From: CAMLIZ01 sp036231905
GTDB taxonomy: Bacteria; Pseudomonadota; Gammaproteobacteria; Burkholderiales; Burkholderiaceae_C
Assembly (NCBI RefSeq): GCF_036231905.1
Contig: NZ_JAZARE010000011.1
Span: 207,112-271,111, forward strand
Length of the DNA: 64,000 nt
Reading direction: 5' to 3'
The translations under genes were made by a program, and so were the position numbers. Below the pieces are notes generated by a model. That model had not been told where the DNA came from, did not search any database, and was given only the letters and a program-made list of their open reading frames with translations. Of the stretch, positions 25,562 through 33,403 are shown in pieces (the stretch's first letter is position 1; each line of letters begins with the position of its first letter).

Positions 25562-26299
25562 ATGAGCGACCACCTGAGCGCGCCGCGTGTGCAGCGCATC
25601 CGCCACGAGATCCACCGCCGTGAGCTGCAGGTGCTGCGTGTGCACGACCTCAGCCCGCACATCCGCAGCATCACGCTCACCGGTGACGCGCTGGATGGCT
25701 TCGCCAGCAGCGGCTTCGACGACCATGTGAAGCTGATCCTGGACACGGGCGCGTCGGAGCCGGTGCGACGCGACTACACGCCACGCCGCTACGACGCCGC
25801 TGCCCGCGAGCTGGTGCTGGAGTTCGCACTGCATGGCGATGGCCCCGCCGCCGCCTGGGCGGCCCAGGCGCAGCCCGGCCAACGGGTGGTTGTGGCCGGA
25901 CCGCGCGGTTCGTTCGTCATTTCGCCGGACCATGACTGGCACTTGCTGGCCGGTGATGACACCGCCCTGCCAGCTATCGCGCGCCGACTGGAAGAGCTGC
26001 CCGCCGGCGCCCACGCGATCGTGCTGCTGCAGGTGGACCCGCTAGACCGCCGCGCGCTTGTTAGCCGCGCCAACGTAGAGTTGCAATGGGTGGACGATGC
26101 CGAAGGCCTGATCGCTGCCGCACGCCGGCTCACGCTGCCGCCCGGCGAGGGCTACGCCTGGTGCGCCGGCGAAGCCGGCACCATGGCCCAGCTGCGTCGC
26201 GTGCTGGTGGACGAAAAAGGCCTGGACCGCCACGCGGTCCGCGCCAGCGCCTACTGGAAGCGCGGCGCCATCGCGCACCACGAAGACCTGGAAGCGTGA
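25562..26299 (+). CDS. Siderophore-interacting protein (ferric-siderophore reductase, ViuB/YqjH type)
   Basis: A 245-residue FAD-binding reductase. Visible motifs are the FAD-binding RDYTPRRYD (residues about 73-81), GPRGSFVI, AGDDTALPAIARRLEELP (SIP domain) and C-terminal VRASAYWKRG. Such enzymes release iron from ferric siderophores in the cytoplasm using NAD(P)H. There is no siderophore receptor or ABC transporter alongside, so it probably serves imported siderophores encoded elsewhere. Control by the divergent MarR is likely. Confidence 0.9.
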   Translation: MSDHLSAPRVQRIRHEIHRRELQVLRVHDLSPHIRSITLTGDALDGFASSGFDDHVKLILDTGASEPVRRDYTPRRYDAAARELVLEFALHGDGPAAAWAAQAQPGQRVVVAGPRGSFVISPDHDWHLLAGDDTALPAIARRLEELPAGAHAIVLLQVDPLDRRALVSRANVELQWVDDAEGLIAAARRLTLPPGEGYAWCAGEAGTMAQLRRVLVDEKGLDRHAVRASAYWKRGAIAHHEDLEA

Positions 26300-26378
26300 G
26301 TACCTCCAGCCTCCGCAGCTGCGCAGCAGCGCGGCCCAGCGGCCGCCGTGGATCTGGCTCCGCCAGGCCACTGGCGGC

Positions 26379-26415
26379 GCCCCCTTGAGGGGGCAGCGCC
26401 GCAGGCGCTCCGAGG
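26379..26415. repeat. Short palindromic intergenic repeat (copy 1)
   Basis: GCCCCCT-TG-AGGGGGC is a perfect 7-bp inverted repeat followed by AGCGCCGCAGGCGCT. It sits between the convergent SIP and AgmX-like genes and shares its core with the element at 28070. Elements of this look are scattered through Burkholderiales genomes, as far as I recall. Confidence 0.6.
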
Positions 26416-26423
26416 GTGGGCCA

Positions 26424-27545
26424 TCAGGACGGGAGAAAGTCCACCGGGTACGTGATCACGATCTGGTTCACGTCCTTGGCGCCAAAGTCGAACTGGCGGA
26501 TGCGCGCGAGCAACTTGCCTTCCAGCTCGGCGGCATGCAGATCGCTGGACTCGATACGGCAGTCCACCACGTTGCCAGCCGGTGCGATCGTGAGCTTGAG
26601 CACCACCTTGCCCTGCAGCGAGGGGTCTTCGCGCAGCGCCCGGTTGTAGATCGCGTAGATCGCGCCCTTGTTGCGCTCGAACACGAGGCGGATCTCCTCG
26701 ATCGAGCGCGACGGTTTGCCGCCACCGCCGGCCTGCAAGGTGCCGCCCTTGCCGCCGCCACTGCCCACGCCCATGCCGTTGCCGTCGCCCTTGCCGCCGC
26801 GCACACCGCCGGCGCCTGCGCCACCCCCACCGCCGCCACCGGCCACGCCGGCCACCAGCGTGGTGGCCCGGCCGGCCAGGCCGCCGCCGCCGGTGTCCCG
26901 GCTGTAGCCCGCGGTGTTGATGCCGCCGCTGCCGCCGGTGGCGTTGGAGGTGATCAGCGATCGATCCGGCAGGCCGGGCTCCTTGCCCGCTCCCACGCCC
27001 ACGCCGACACCACTGCCGACCCCCTTCCCCGGTTTGATGTCCTGGTTGAGCTGCACGGCCACCGGCGCGCCGCGCAGTTCTGCCAGCTCATTGCTCATGG
27101 CCAGCAGGCCGACGCCAGCCGCCTTGCGGCGGATGCCGTCCAGCACTTCACCGGGCGGTTTGTTGGGCTGCGGGTTGCGCGCTTCGGGCGCCACCGCATG
27201 CTTCATCGTCGGCTCGGCTTTCACCGGCTTGCTTGGCTTGGCGGCCTCCGCCTTGGCGGTCGGCGCGGGCACCGGTGGCTCTTTCGTGCGCTCCGCCTTC
27301 ACCACCGGGGGTGGTGGTGGCGGTGGCGCTTCGCGTTCCAGCACCAGCTTGGTGAGGCGCGGCGGCAGCTCCTGCGGCCGGGCCCGGTCTTCCTTCATCA
27401 CCGGCAACCACGGCAAGGCAATGGCCAGCAGCAGGCTGACCAGCAGCACCCGCTGCACGATGCGTTTGAAGCGCACCTCGTCGTCGCTGGACACCGACCA
27501 TGGCAGGACCGGCGCGCGGAATGAAACGGCGAGTGTGGCGCTCAT
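26424..27545 (-). CDS. AgmX/PglI-type TonB-like energy transducer
   Basis: A 373-residue protein with a single membrane helix at about residues 30-48 (IVQRVLLVSLLLAIALPWLP). A Pro/Lys/Ala-rich stretch (APPPPPPPVVKAERTKEPPVPAP) and a glycine-rich segment of about 110 residues lead to a C-terminal AgmX/PglI-type domain (EEIRLVFERNKGAIYAIYNRALREDPSLQGKVVLKLTIAPAGNVVDCRIESS...FDFGAKDVNQIVITYPVDF). This is the layout of TonB and of AgmX from Myxococcus gliding motility. It is the last gene of a 17-gene run and its start overlaps the ExbD stop (TGATG), so it is probably the periplasm-spanning arm of that complex. Confidence 0.85.
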   Translation of the reverse strand: MSATLAVSFRAPVLPWSVSSDDEVRFKRIVQRVLLVSLLLAIALPWLPVMKEDRARPQELPPRLTKLVLEREAPPPPPPPVVKAERTKEPPVPAPTAKAEAAKPSKPVKAEPTMKHAVAPEARNPQPNKPPGEVLDGIRRKAAGVGLLAMSNELAELRGAPVAVQLNQDIKPGKGVGSGVGVGVGAGKEPGLPDRSLITSNATGGSGGINTAGYSRDTGGGGLAGRATTLVAGVAGGGGGGGAGAGGVRGGKGDGNGMGVGSGGGKGGTLQAGGGGKPSRSIEEIRLVFERNKGAIYAIYNRALREDPSLQGKVVLKLTIAPAGNVVDCRIESSDLHAAELEGKLLARIRQFDFGAKDVNQIVITYPVDFLPS

Positions 27546-28036
27546 CACGACCCCCTCTGCCGCACGGCAAACGATACGTCGCTGAACCCCGCGCGGGCCG
27601 CCGTGTACATCACCTTGCGCAGCAGCTGGTAGGGGATGTCCTTGTCACCCATCAGCGTGACGGCCTTGGCCTGCCCTTCGTTCTCCTTGCGGATCACCTG
27701 GCGGCTGGCCTGCAGGTCGAGCTCGGCCTTCAGGGGCTCGATCAGATCGCCCTGCCCGGCCAAGGTGTCGGTCACCGACGCAATGCGCCGGCCTTCAACC
27801 AGGATCTCGGTGCCGCTGACCACCACCACCACGGTTTCGCGCGGGCTTTTTTCCGACACCGACTCGGGCAGCTTCACCGCCTTGGTGCTGGGCAGCAGCT
27901 CCACACCCCCCGCACTGGAGAGCAGGAAGAAGATCAGGATGGTGAACACGTCGATCAACGAGACGAGGTTCATGTCCACCATCGTCTGGTTGCGGTTCTT
28001 GCGTTCCGCGCGTTTCTGGATCGGGGTGAGTTTCAT
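27545..28036 (-). CDS. exbD: ExbD/TolR-like proton-channel subunit with intact Asp
   Basis: A 163-residue protein with one N-terminal membrane helix preceded by a basic segment (QKRAERKNRNQ). The helix reads MNLVSLIDVFTILIFFLLSS, with D29 at the position of the essential proton-carrying Asp of ExbD/TolR. The periplasmic part ends in the ExbD-type VTLMGDKDIPYQLLRKVMYTAARAGFSDVSFAV. It follows another ExbD gene by 81 bases that hold a palindromic repeat. Confidence 0.9.
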   Translation of the reverse strand: MKLTPIQKRAERKNRNQTMVDMNLVSLIDVFTILIFFLLSSAGGVELLPSTKAVKLPESVSEKSPRETVVVVVSGTEILVEGRRIASVTDTLAGQGDLIEPLKAELDLQASRQVIRKENEGQAKAVTLMGDKDIPYQLLRKVMYTAARAGFSDVSFAVRQRGS

Positions 28037-28069
28037 GTCGGTACCGCCCGGCCGTCCGAAGGTACTGAC

Positions 28070-28108
28070 GCCCCCGCGGGGGGCAGCGAACGAAGTGAGC
28101 GTGGGGGC
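28070..28108. repeat. Short palindromic intergenic repeat (copy 2)
   Basis: GCCCCC-GCG-GGGGGC followed by AGCGAACGAAGTGAGCGTGGGGG. It lies between the two ExbD genes and shares the GCCCCC...GGGGGCAGCG core with the element at 26379. Confidence 0.6.
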
Positions 28109-28117
28109 TGGTTCATG

Positions 28118-28609
28118 TCACTTCCTCACCGGCGCATCGCCAACGGAGATGTTGGGAAACAAGTCCGCCTTCACCACCTTGCCGTCCTTGGCCGTGTTGG
28201 CCGAGCGCATCGCATCCATCACCTGCACCAGCGTGTCGTACGGTGTGTTCGGCTCGGCCAGCACGGTGGCGTCGGCCTTGTCCGGGAAGCGCGTCTTGAT
28301 CTGCACCATCAGCGCGGCCAGCGAGTGCACGTCCTGGCCCTTGGCCGTGACGGGGATGCGCTGGATCAACCCGCCGATGCGGTCGCCGACCTCCAGCGCG
28401 TCGGGGCGGATCACCACCTCGAGCTGCAGGTTGTCGGGCTTGAGTTGCTCCACCGCACCGCTGCTTTGCGCCGGCAGCGTGAGGTCGATGACCGCCAGGC
28501 GCGAGAACACCGCGGTGGACAGCAGGAACGGCACCAGCACGACGATCAGGTTGATGAACGCCGTGATCTCCAGGTGGGCCGGCGTCTTGCGCAGGCGTCT
28601 TACTCGCAT
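28118..28609 (-). CDS. exbD: ExbD/TolR-like subunit lacking the proton-carrying Asp
   Basis: A 163-residue ExbD-type protein. Its membrane helix reads ITAFINLIVVLVPFLLSTAVF, so the position normally occupied by the essential Asp is N20. The periplasmic domain (VIDLTLPAQSSGAV...LQLEVVIRPDALEVGDRIGGLIQRIPV...ATVLAEPNTPYDTLVQVMDAMRSA) is otherwise complete. It precedes the second, Asp-containing ExbD, suggesting the channel uses one active and one structural or regulatory subunit. A 312-base gap with inverted repeats separates it from exbB upstream. Confidence 0.88.
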   Translation of the reverse strand: MRVRRLRKTPAHLEITAFINLIVVLVPFLLSTAVFSRLAVIDLTLPAQSSGAVEQLKPDNLQLEVVIRPDALEVGDRIGGLIQRIPVTAKGQDVHSLAALMVQIKTRFPDKADATVLAEPNTPYDTLVQVMDAMRSANTAKDGKVVKADLFPNISVGDAPVRK

Positions 28610-28652
28610 GGGGGTTGCTCCAGCGGTGTTGTTCTTTTCGGCGATCGGGCGG

Positions 28653-28875
28653 GATCGGGCCGGCGGGGCGCTGTGCGCCGCTCATGTCCCCCGGCGCGGG
28701 CTGCGCCCACGCCTCCTCCTTTACTTCGCTCTGCACAACGCCCCACCGGCCCGATCTGGCACCACGGGAGCACTGCCGCGAGCGGCCCCATCGGTGATTG
28801 GACGAGTGGGCTGGGTGGCCAGCGCAGTGAAGTAAAGGAGGAGGCCGCGGCCGCAGGCCGCGGCCGGGGGACATG
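28653..28875. repeat. Nested inverted-repeat block between exbB and exbD
   Basis: The 312-base gap at 28610-28921 has no gene. It holds an outer 49-base arm at 28682-28730 whose complement recurs at 28826-28875 (core GAAGTAAAGGAGGAGGC...CCGGGGGACATGA). A second pair, 28653-28677 and 28731-28756, has the core GATCGGGCCGG. The arms are long enough to fold the exbB-exbD mRNA into a large hairpin. Confidence 0.75.
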
Positions 28876-28921
28876 AACGGGGCTGGTCGCCCAGCCCACT
28901 TGTCTCGCTCGGTCCATGAAC

Positions 28922-29569
28922 TCAGCGCCCCTGCTCAGCCTTCAAGCGCTGAACCAGGTTCAGAAAGCTGATCTTCGCGGCCTCCAACCCGTCCACGATC
29001 TCGCTGGTCTTTGCCTGCAGGAAGGCATGGATCAGCAGGAAGGGAATCGCCACCATCAGCGCGAACGCGGTGTTGTTCATCGCGATCGAGATCGATGCGG
29101 ACAGCATCTCGGACTTCTCGGCCGGGTTCACCTGCGCCACCGCGGTAAAGCCCTTGATCAGGCCGATGATGGTGCCCAGCAGGCCCACCAGGGTGATCAC
29201 GTTGGCGAAGGTGGCGATGTAGTGGGTGCGCTTTTCCAGGCGCGGCACGATTTCCATCATGCCTTCCTCCATCGCCGCGTCCAGGTCCTCGCGGCGGCCG
29301 GGGCTTTGCATGCGGGCCAGGCCATAGCTCACGATCTTGCCGATCGCGGCGTCGGACTTGGCGGTGATGCCGTGCACTTCCTTGAACTGGCCCTGCTGCA
29401 GCATCGGCAGCACATGCGACCAGACCTTGCGGTTCTCGCTGCGGGCCTTGTTCAGGAAGATGAAGCGCTCGATCGCGATCGCGAGGCCCAGCGCCATGAT
29501 CAACAGGCTGGGATAGATGAACAGGCCGCAGTCCTGGAAGAACTTCACTGCCGTGCTGAATGCATTCAT
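28922..29569 (-). CDS. exbB: ExbB/TolQ/MotA-type proton channel
   Basis: A 215-residue inner-membrane protein with an N-terminal helix (FIYPSLLIMALGLAIAIERFIFL) and two later helices. Conserved channel segments are VITLVGLLGTIIGLIKGF and SISIAMNNTAFALMVAIPFLL, both carrying the expected Thr residues. It forms the stator with the downstream ExbD proteins. ATG 29569 is chosen over an in-frame GTG/ATG five codons earlier because MNAFSTAVKFFQDCGLFIYPS matches homologues. Confidence 0.92.
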   Translation of the reverse strand: MNAFSTAVKFFQDCGLFIYPSLLIMALGLAIAIERFIFLNKARSENRKVWSHVLPMLQQGQFKEVHGITAKSDAAIGKIVSYGLARMQSPGRREDLDAAMEEGMMEIVPRLEKRTHYIATFANVITLVGLLGTIIGLIKGFTAVAQVNPAEKSEMLSASISIAMNNTAFALMVAIPFLLIHAFLQAKTSEIVDGLEAAKISFLNLVQRLKAEQGR

Positions 29570-29608
29570 GGGGTCACTCTCCAAAGTCGCTTTGAGTCTT
29601 CAATCACT

Positions 29609-29911
29609 TCATTTCGGCTGCGCTGCCGCAGCACGCGCCTGCACCTGTGCGTCGTATTGCACGTGGCGGCGGAACACATCCCGGTCCACGGGGGCGAGCG
29701 CCTCGTCGAGCACACTCACCACCGGGCGGCCGGACAGGTCGCCCGCCGTGGGCTTCTTCCAGGGCACGATGTAGAGCACCTTGGGCAACTCGCGGTTGCC
29801 GATGATCTGGGTGCGGTCGATGTTGGCCTGGTCCGGGCTTTGAGCGGGCGGCGGTGTCTGCGCCCATGCGGGCAGGCACAGCACCGCCAGGCATGCTGCG
29901 AGCATCTTCAT
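29609..29911 (-). CDS. Small periplasmic protein of the TolQR/TPR locus
   Basis: A 100-residue protein with a signal peptide (MKMLAACLAVLCLPAWAQ). The mature part contains TQIIGNRELPKVLYIVPWKKPTAGDLSGRPVVSVLDEALAPVDRDVFRRHVQYDAQ, a conserved-looking block with no family name I know. The start overlaps the stop of the TPR lipoprotein gene (ATGA). It probably belongs to the same complex. Confidence 0.78.
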   Translation of the reverse strand: MKMLAACLAVLCLPAWAQTPPPAQSPDQANIDRTQIIGNRELPKVLYIVPWKKPTAGDLSGRPVVSVLDEALAPVDRDVFRRHVQYDAQVQARAAAAQPK

Positions 29912-30612
29912 GATTTCTCCTTGCCGCTGGCCGCCACCGCGGGCGGCTTGCGGTTCTTGAGGTCCGCGACCCACTTGCTCACCACCGGGTCGCCGGCGGG
30001 CGACAGCGCGAGATAGCGTTCGTACAGCGCCAGCGCGCGGGCGCCGTCCCACAGGTACAGGTCGTGCAGCACCGCCAGGTTGAGCACGGCCGCGGCGTAG
30101 TTCGGGTCGAGCGCCATTGCTTTTTCGTAGGCCTCGCGAGCCTTGGCGAACTGGCCTTGCTGGCGATAGGCGATGCCGAGCTGATTGAGGTACAGCGGCT
30201 GCTCGGGGCTGGCCTGCACCGCCCGCTCGAGCTCGGCCACCGCCTCGGGCAGCTTGCCGGCCTGGCGATGGATGAGGCCCAGGTTGGCATGCGGGCCGCC
30301 GAACTCCGGTTTGGACTGGGCCAGTGCGCGCAACGCGCGTTCGGCCTCGTCGGTGCGGCCGGCGCGCAGCAGGCGCAGTGCATCGTCAAAGGCACGTTGC
30401 ACCGAGGGGTTCACCGGCGTCGTGGGGGCAGCGCGGGCCACCGGCGCTGCTGCTGGGTTGGTTGCGGTCGTCGTCGGCGACGCGGCCGGCGCCGCGCCTG
30501 CAGGCGCCGGCGCCGGCTTGCCACCCAGCGCCTCGGGCAAGGATCCACAGCCCGCCAGCGCGCACAGCGCCGCCAGCAGCCCGGCGCGCAGCAGCGTGTC
30601 AGCGGATCGCAT
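29908..30612 (-). CDS. TPR lipoprotein
   Basis: A 234-residue lipoprotein (lipobox LAGC in LLAALCALAGCGSLPE) with an Ala/Pro-rich linker and at least three TPR units (GPHANLGLIHRQAGKLPEAVAELERAVQ, LYLNQLGIAYRQQGQFAKAREAYEKAM, AAVLNLAVLHDLYLWDGARALALYERYL). Its start overlaps the preceding large TPR gene by 14 bases. Similar TPR lipoproteins (for example GltE) belong to the myxobacterial gliding complex, so a structural role is plausible. Confidence 0.85.
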   Translation of the reverse strand: MRSADTLLRAGLLAALCALAGCGSLPEALGGKPAPAPAGAAPAASPTTTATNPAAAPVARAAPTTPVNPSVQRAFDDALRLLRAGRTDEAERALRALAQSKPEFGGPHANLGLIHRQAGKLPEAVAELERAVQASPEQPLYLNQLGIAYRQQGQFAKAREAYEKAMALDPNYAAAVLNLAVLHDLYLWDGARALALYERYLALSPAGDPVVSKWVADLKNRKPPAVAASGKEKS

Positions 30613-33403
30613 CGATTGCTCCTTCGCTGCGCTCGCTCTTGCCATAACGCACGGGCCGCAACTGCGCCAGCGCCTTCAGGCTGCTCTGCACCCAGGGGTC
30701 GTAGATCCCGTTGGCGGTGCGACGTGCGTTCAGCTCATGCAGCTCGGTGGCCTTTTCCTCGAAGGGAAACGCCTGCTCTTCCAGCATCACGTTGTACTGC
30801 TCCAGTTCCGCCTTCGACAGCTTCTTGGGGCGCTGAGACGTCATCAGCGCCTTGCCGAAGTCCTGGTAAAGCGCGGCGGTGTGGAAGGTGGCTGCAGTGG
30901 TGACTTCGGCCACGCCGTAGTCCGCCGCCACGGCGTAGGCCTTGAGCACCTTCTCCATCTCGGTCTTCTTGAGCTTCAGCTGCTTGGCCAGCGGCTCCAC
31001 CAGTGCCACCTTGCGGTAGCCCTCGAGCACCGGCTCCGCCAGGGCGAGCGCCGCCGTGGCGCCCAGGGTGCGGGTGCGGGCGGTGCGCTCGGTGCCACCA
31101 GCCTGGTCGGCCTGGAACACGTCCTTCATCAGGGCCAGCTCACGCGCCGAGTTGCCGTCCTGCCTGGCGATCTTGGCCAGCCGGTAACGTGCTTCCACCG
31201 CGAGCTCCAGCGGTTGCGGGTTCTGCTGCAGGTAGCGCTCGTAGGCCTTGGCCGCGGGCGCGCGCTGGCCGGCCTTTTCATACAGCTCGGCCGCCTGCCA
31301 GAGCGCGGCACGCGCCACCTCGGGCTCCTTCTTGGCAGCGGACAGGCGCTCGAACTCCGCCGCGGCCGAGCCCCACTGGCCCTTCTCGCTGTAGGCCAGC
31401 GCCAGCTTGGTGCTCACCTCGCCCTGCAGCGGGTGCTGTGGGTAGCGCTGGCGGAAATCCTCCAGCGTGCGAGCCGCAGCGTCCCAGTCCTTCAGCGCGA
31501 TCAGCTGCGCGGCGGCGTCGTACTGCGCGGTAGCGCGCACGGCCGATTGCGGCGCGACGGTGGCCACCCGTGCGAAGTGCGCCACGGCATCGCGCGCCTG
31601 GCCATCGGCACGGGCCTTCTCGCCTTGTTTGTACACAGATGCCGCCAGGCGTTCGGTGAGGTCGGCGCGGGCGGCGTCCTTCTCGGGGGTCAACGCCAGC
31701 ACCTCGCCATAAGCCTGCTCGGCGCGGTCGAAGCTGCCGCGCTCGAAGGCGGTGTGGGCCACCACCGTCCAGGCCACACGCCGCTGCGCCGCGGCGGCCG
31801 GCGGCTGCAGCGCCAGCACCTGCTGCGCCACGCTGGTGGCCTGCTCGGTGTCGTTCAGCGCGTAGAGCTGCTCGGCGGCATGCGTGAGCACCGGGCCGGT
31901 GCGGGCGTCGCTGCCAAAGGTCTTGGCAAAACGCAGCGCGCTGGCCACGTCGGTGCGCTGCAGCGCCGGCAGCTCCGCGGCCGGTGCCGCCTTCTCGAGC
32001 GCGGCATAACTCAGCAGCGCCGCATAACCCGCGTCGGCGCTCTTCTCATGCGTGGGGTAGCCATAGGCCGTCTTCTCGTACTCCACGGCGGCTTCGGCAT
32101 GGTGCTTGTCCTCGAACAGCAGCTCGGCCAGCAGGAAGTTGTTCTGCGCGGTGTCGGGCTCGGACGGGAAGGCCTTCAGGTAGCTGCGGTACCAATGCAC
32201 CGCTTCCTGGTAGTCGGCGCTGGCCTTGCTCTTCTGCGCGCTGGCGTGATAACGGCGGGCCAGCTCGGCCAGGTGGGTCTTGACCAGCGGCTGCGCGCGT
32301 TCCCAACCTTGCGGGTTGGTGCGGCGGAACTCGCTGTCCGCACCATAGCGGCCGACGTATTCCTTCTTGGCGTTCAGTGCCTGGGCGTCGAAGCCGGCCT
32401 GGGCATAGATCTCAATCACGCGTGCCTGCAGCACCGGTGCCTGCGCATGCAGCGGGTTGCGGCGGGCAAAGAGGCTGTAGGTGTCGGCCGCGTCCTTCAC
32501 CCGCTCCTGCTTGAGGTAGAGCTCGCCCAGTTGCTGGTACACGCGGAACTCGTAGGTGCGCCGGGTGTCGCTGGTGATGAAGGCGGGGATGCTTTCGGCG
32601 CCCTGCAGGTTCTCCAGGCACAGGCCGGTGACACGGAAGGTGTCTTCCACCAGCTCGCGGTCGGCCCGGCTCAAGGCAGCGATCGCGGTGAGGTCGGCTT
32701 CGTCTTCAAGGCCGGCCACCTTGAGGTCCAGCACGCCGAAGAAGGAGGCCAGTGCCTCTTCCAGCCGGCCCTGCTTGAACACCGACCAGCCGTGCATGAA
32801 GAGCGCACGTTCCTGGTAGGCGCTGGATTCGCTCTTGAGCACGCTGCCGTAGGCGGCTTCGGCCTTGGCGTAGTCGCGCATCGTGAACAGCAGTTCGCCG
32901 CGGCGGAACTGCGCCTCGTCGCGGTAGCCGGTGGCCGGGTAGTCGCGCACCAGGCGGTCCAGCGTCCTGAGCGAGCTCTCCAGATCGCCGCCCTGCTCCT
33001 GCGCCCGCGACAGCTGGTAGAGCACGCGGTCGTTGCCGGGGTCCTTGGGATAGGCCGCCAGGTAGTCCTGGTAGCGCGCGATGGCCGGCCGGTAGTCGGG
33101 CGCGCCGTTGTGCGCCTGGCCGGTGGCGGCGTAGCGGTTCTCCGCGCCGTCCATCTCCAGGTCGCCCAGGCGGCGCAGCGCTTCGGCGCGTTGCGTGGCG
33201 CGCGGAGCGGCAGCCAGGAAGTCGCGATACGCCGCGATCGCCTTGTCTTCGCTGCTGGCGATGCCCGGGTCCTTCTCGACCGCGATCTCGCGGCCGGCCA
33301 GGGTCTTGAGCGTGGGTTCGTTGTCCGGTGTGCCGCGCTTGCTGGCGCAGGCGCACAGCAGGCAGGCCAGCGCCACCACGGTGAGGCTGTTACCGGGCCG
33401 CAT
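30599..33403 (-). CDS. Large TPR lipoprotein (934 residues)
   Basis: A 934-residue lipoprotein (MRPGNSLTVVALACLLCACAS, lipobox LCAC) built of many TPR/Sel1-like helical hairpins from about residue 50 to 820, for example DEAQFRRGELLFTMRDYAKAEAAYGSVL and ARAALWQAAELYEKAGQRAPAAKAYERYL. The C-terminal 120 residues form a distinct helical region (EPVLEGYRKVALVEPLAKQLKLKKTEMEKVLKAYA...ELHELNARRTANGIYDPWVQSSL). It probably forms a periplasmic scaffold. It overlaps the next gene upstream by 14 bases, indicating coupled translation. Confidence 0.88.
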   Translation of the reverse strand: MRPGNSLTVVALACLLCACASKRGTPDNEPTLKTLAGREIAVEKDPGIASSEDKAIAAYRDFLAAAPRATQRAEALRRLGDLEMDGAENRYAATGQAHNGAPDYRPAIARYQDYLAAYPKDPGNDRVLYQLSRAQEQGGDLESSLRTLDRLVRDYPATGYRDEAQFRRGELLFTMRDYAKAEAAYGSVLKSESSAYQERALFMHGWSVFKQGRLEEALASFFGVLDLKVAGLEDEADLTAIAALSRADRELVEDTFRVTGLCLENLQGAESIPAFITSDTRRTYEFRVYQQLGELYLKQERVKDAADTYSLFARRNPLHAQAPVLQARVIEIYAQAGFDAQALNAKKEYVGRYGADSEFRRTNPQGWERAQPLVKTHLAELARRYHASAQKSKASADYQEAVHWYRSYLKAFPSEPDTAQNNFLLAELLFEDKHHAEAAVEYEKTAYGYPTHEKSADAGYAALLSYAALEKAAPAAELPALQRTDVASALRFAKTFGSDARTGPVLTHAAEQLYALNDTEQATSVAQQVLALQPPAAAAQRRVAWTVVAHTAFERGSFDRAEQAYGEVLALTPEKDAARADLTERLAASVYKQGEKARADGQARDAVAHFARVATVAPQSAVRATAQYDAAAQLIALKDWDAAARTLEDFRQRYPQHPLQGEVSTKLALAYSEKGQWGSAAAEFERLSAAKKEPEVARAALWQAAELYEKAGQRAPAAKAYERYLQQNPQPLELAVEARYRLAKIARQDGNSARELALMKDVFQADQAGGTERTARTRTLGATAALALAEPVLEGYRKVALVEPLAKQLKLKKTEMEKVLKAYAVAADYGVAEVTTAATFHTAALYQDFGKALMTSQRPKKLSKAELEQYNVMLEEQAFPFEEKATELHELNARRTANGIYDPWVQSSLKALAQLRPVRYGKSERSEGAIDAIR

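Noticed and set aside
26424..28609. A simple TonB-ExbB-ExbD iron uptake system
   Set aside because: The MarR/SIP pair next door made this tempting, but the AgmX-type C-terminus, the doubled ExbD, TPR scaffolds and the lack of a TonB-dependent receptor fit an Agl/Glt-like machine better.
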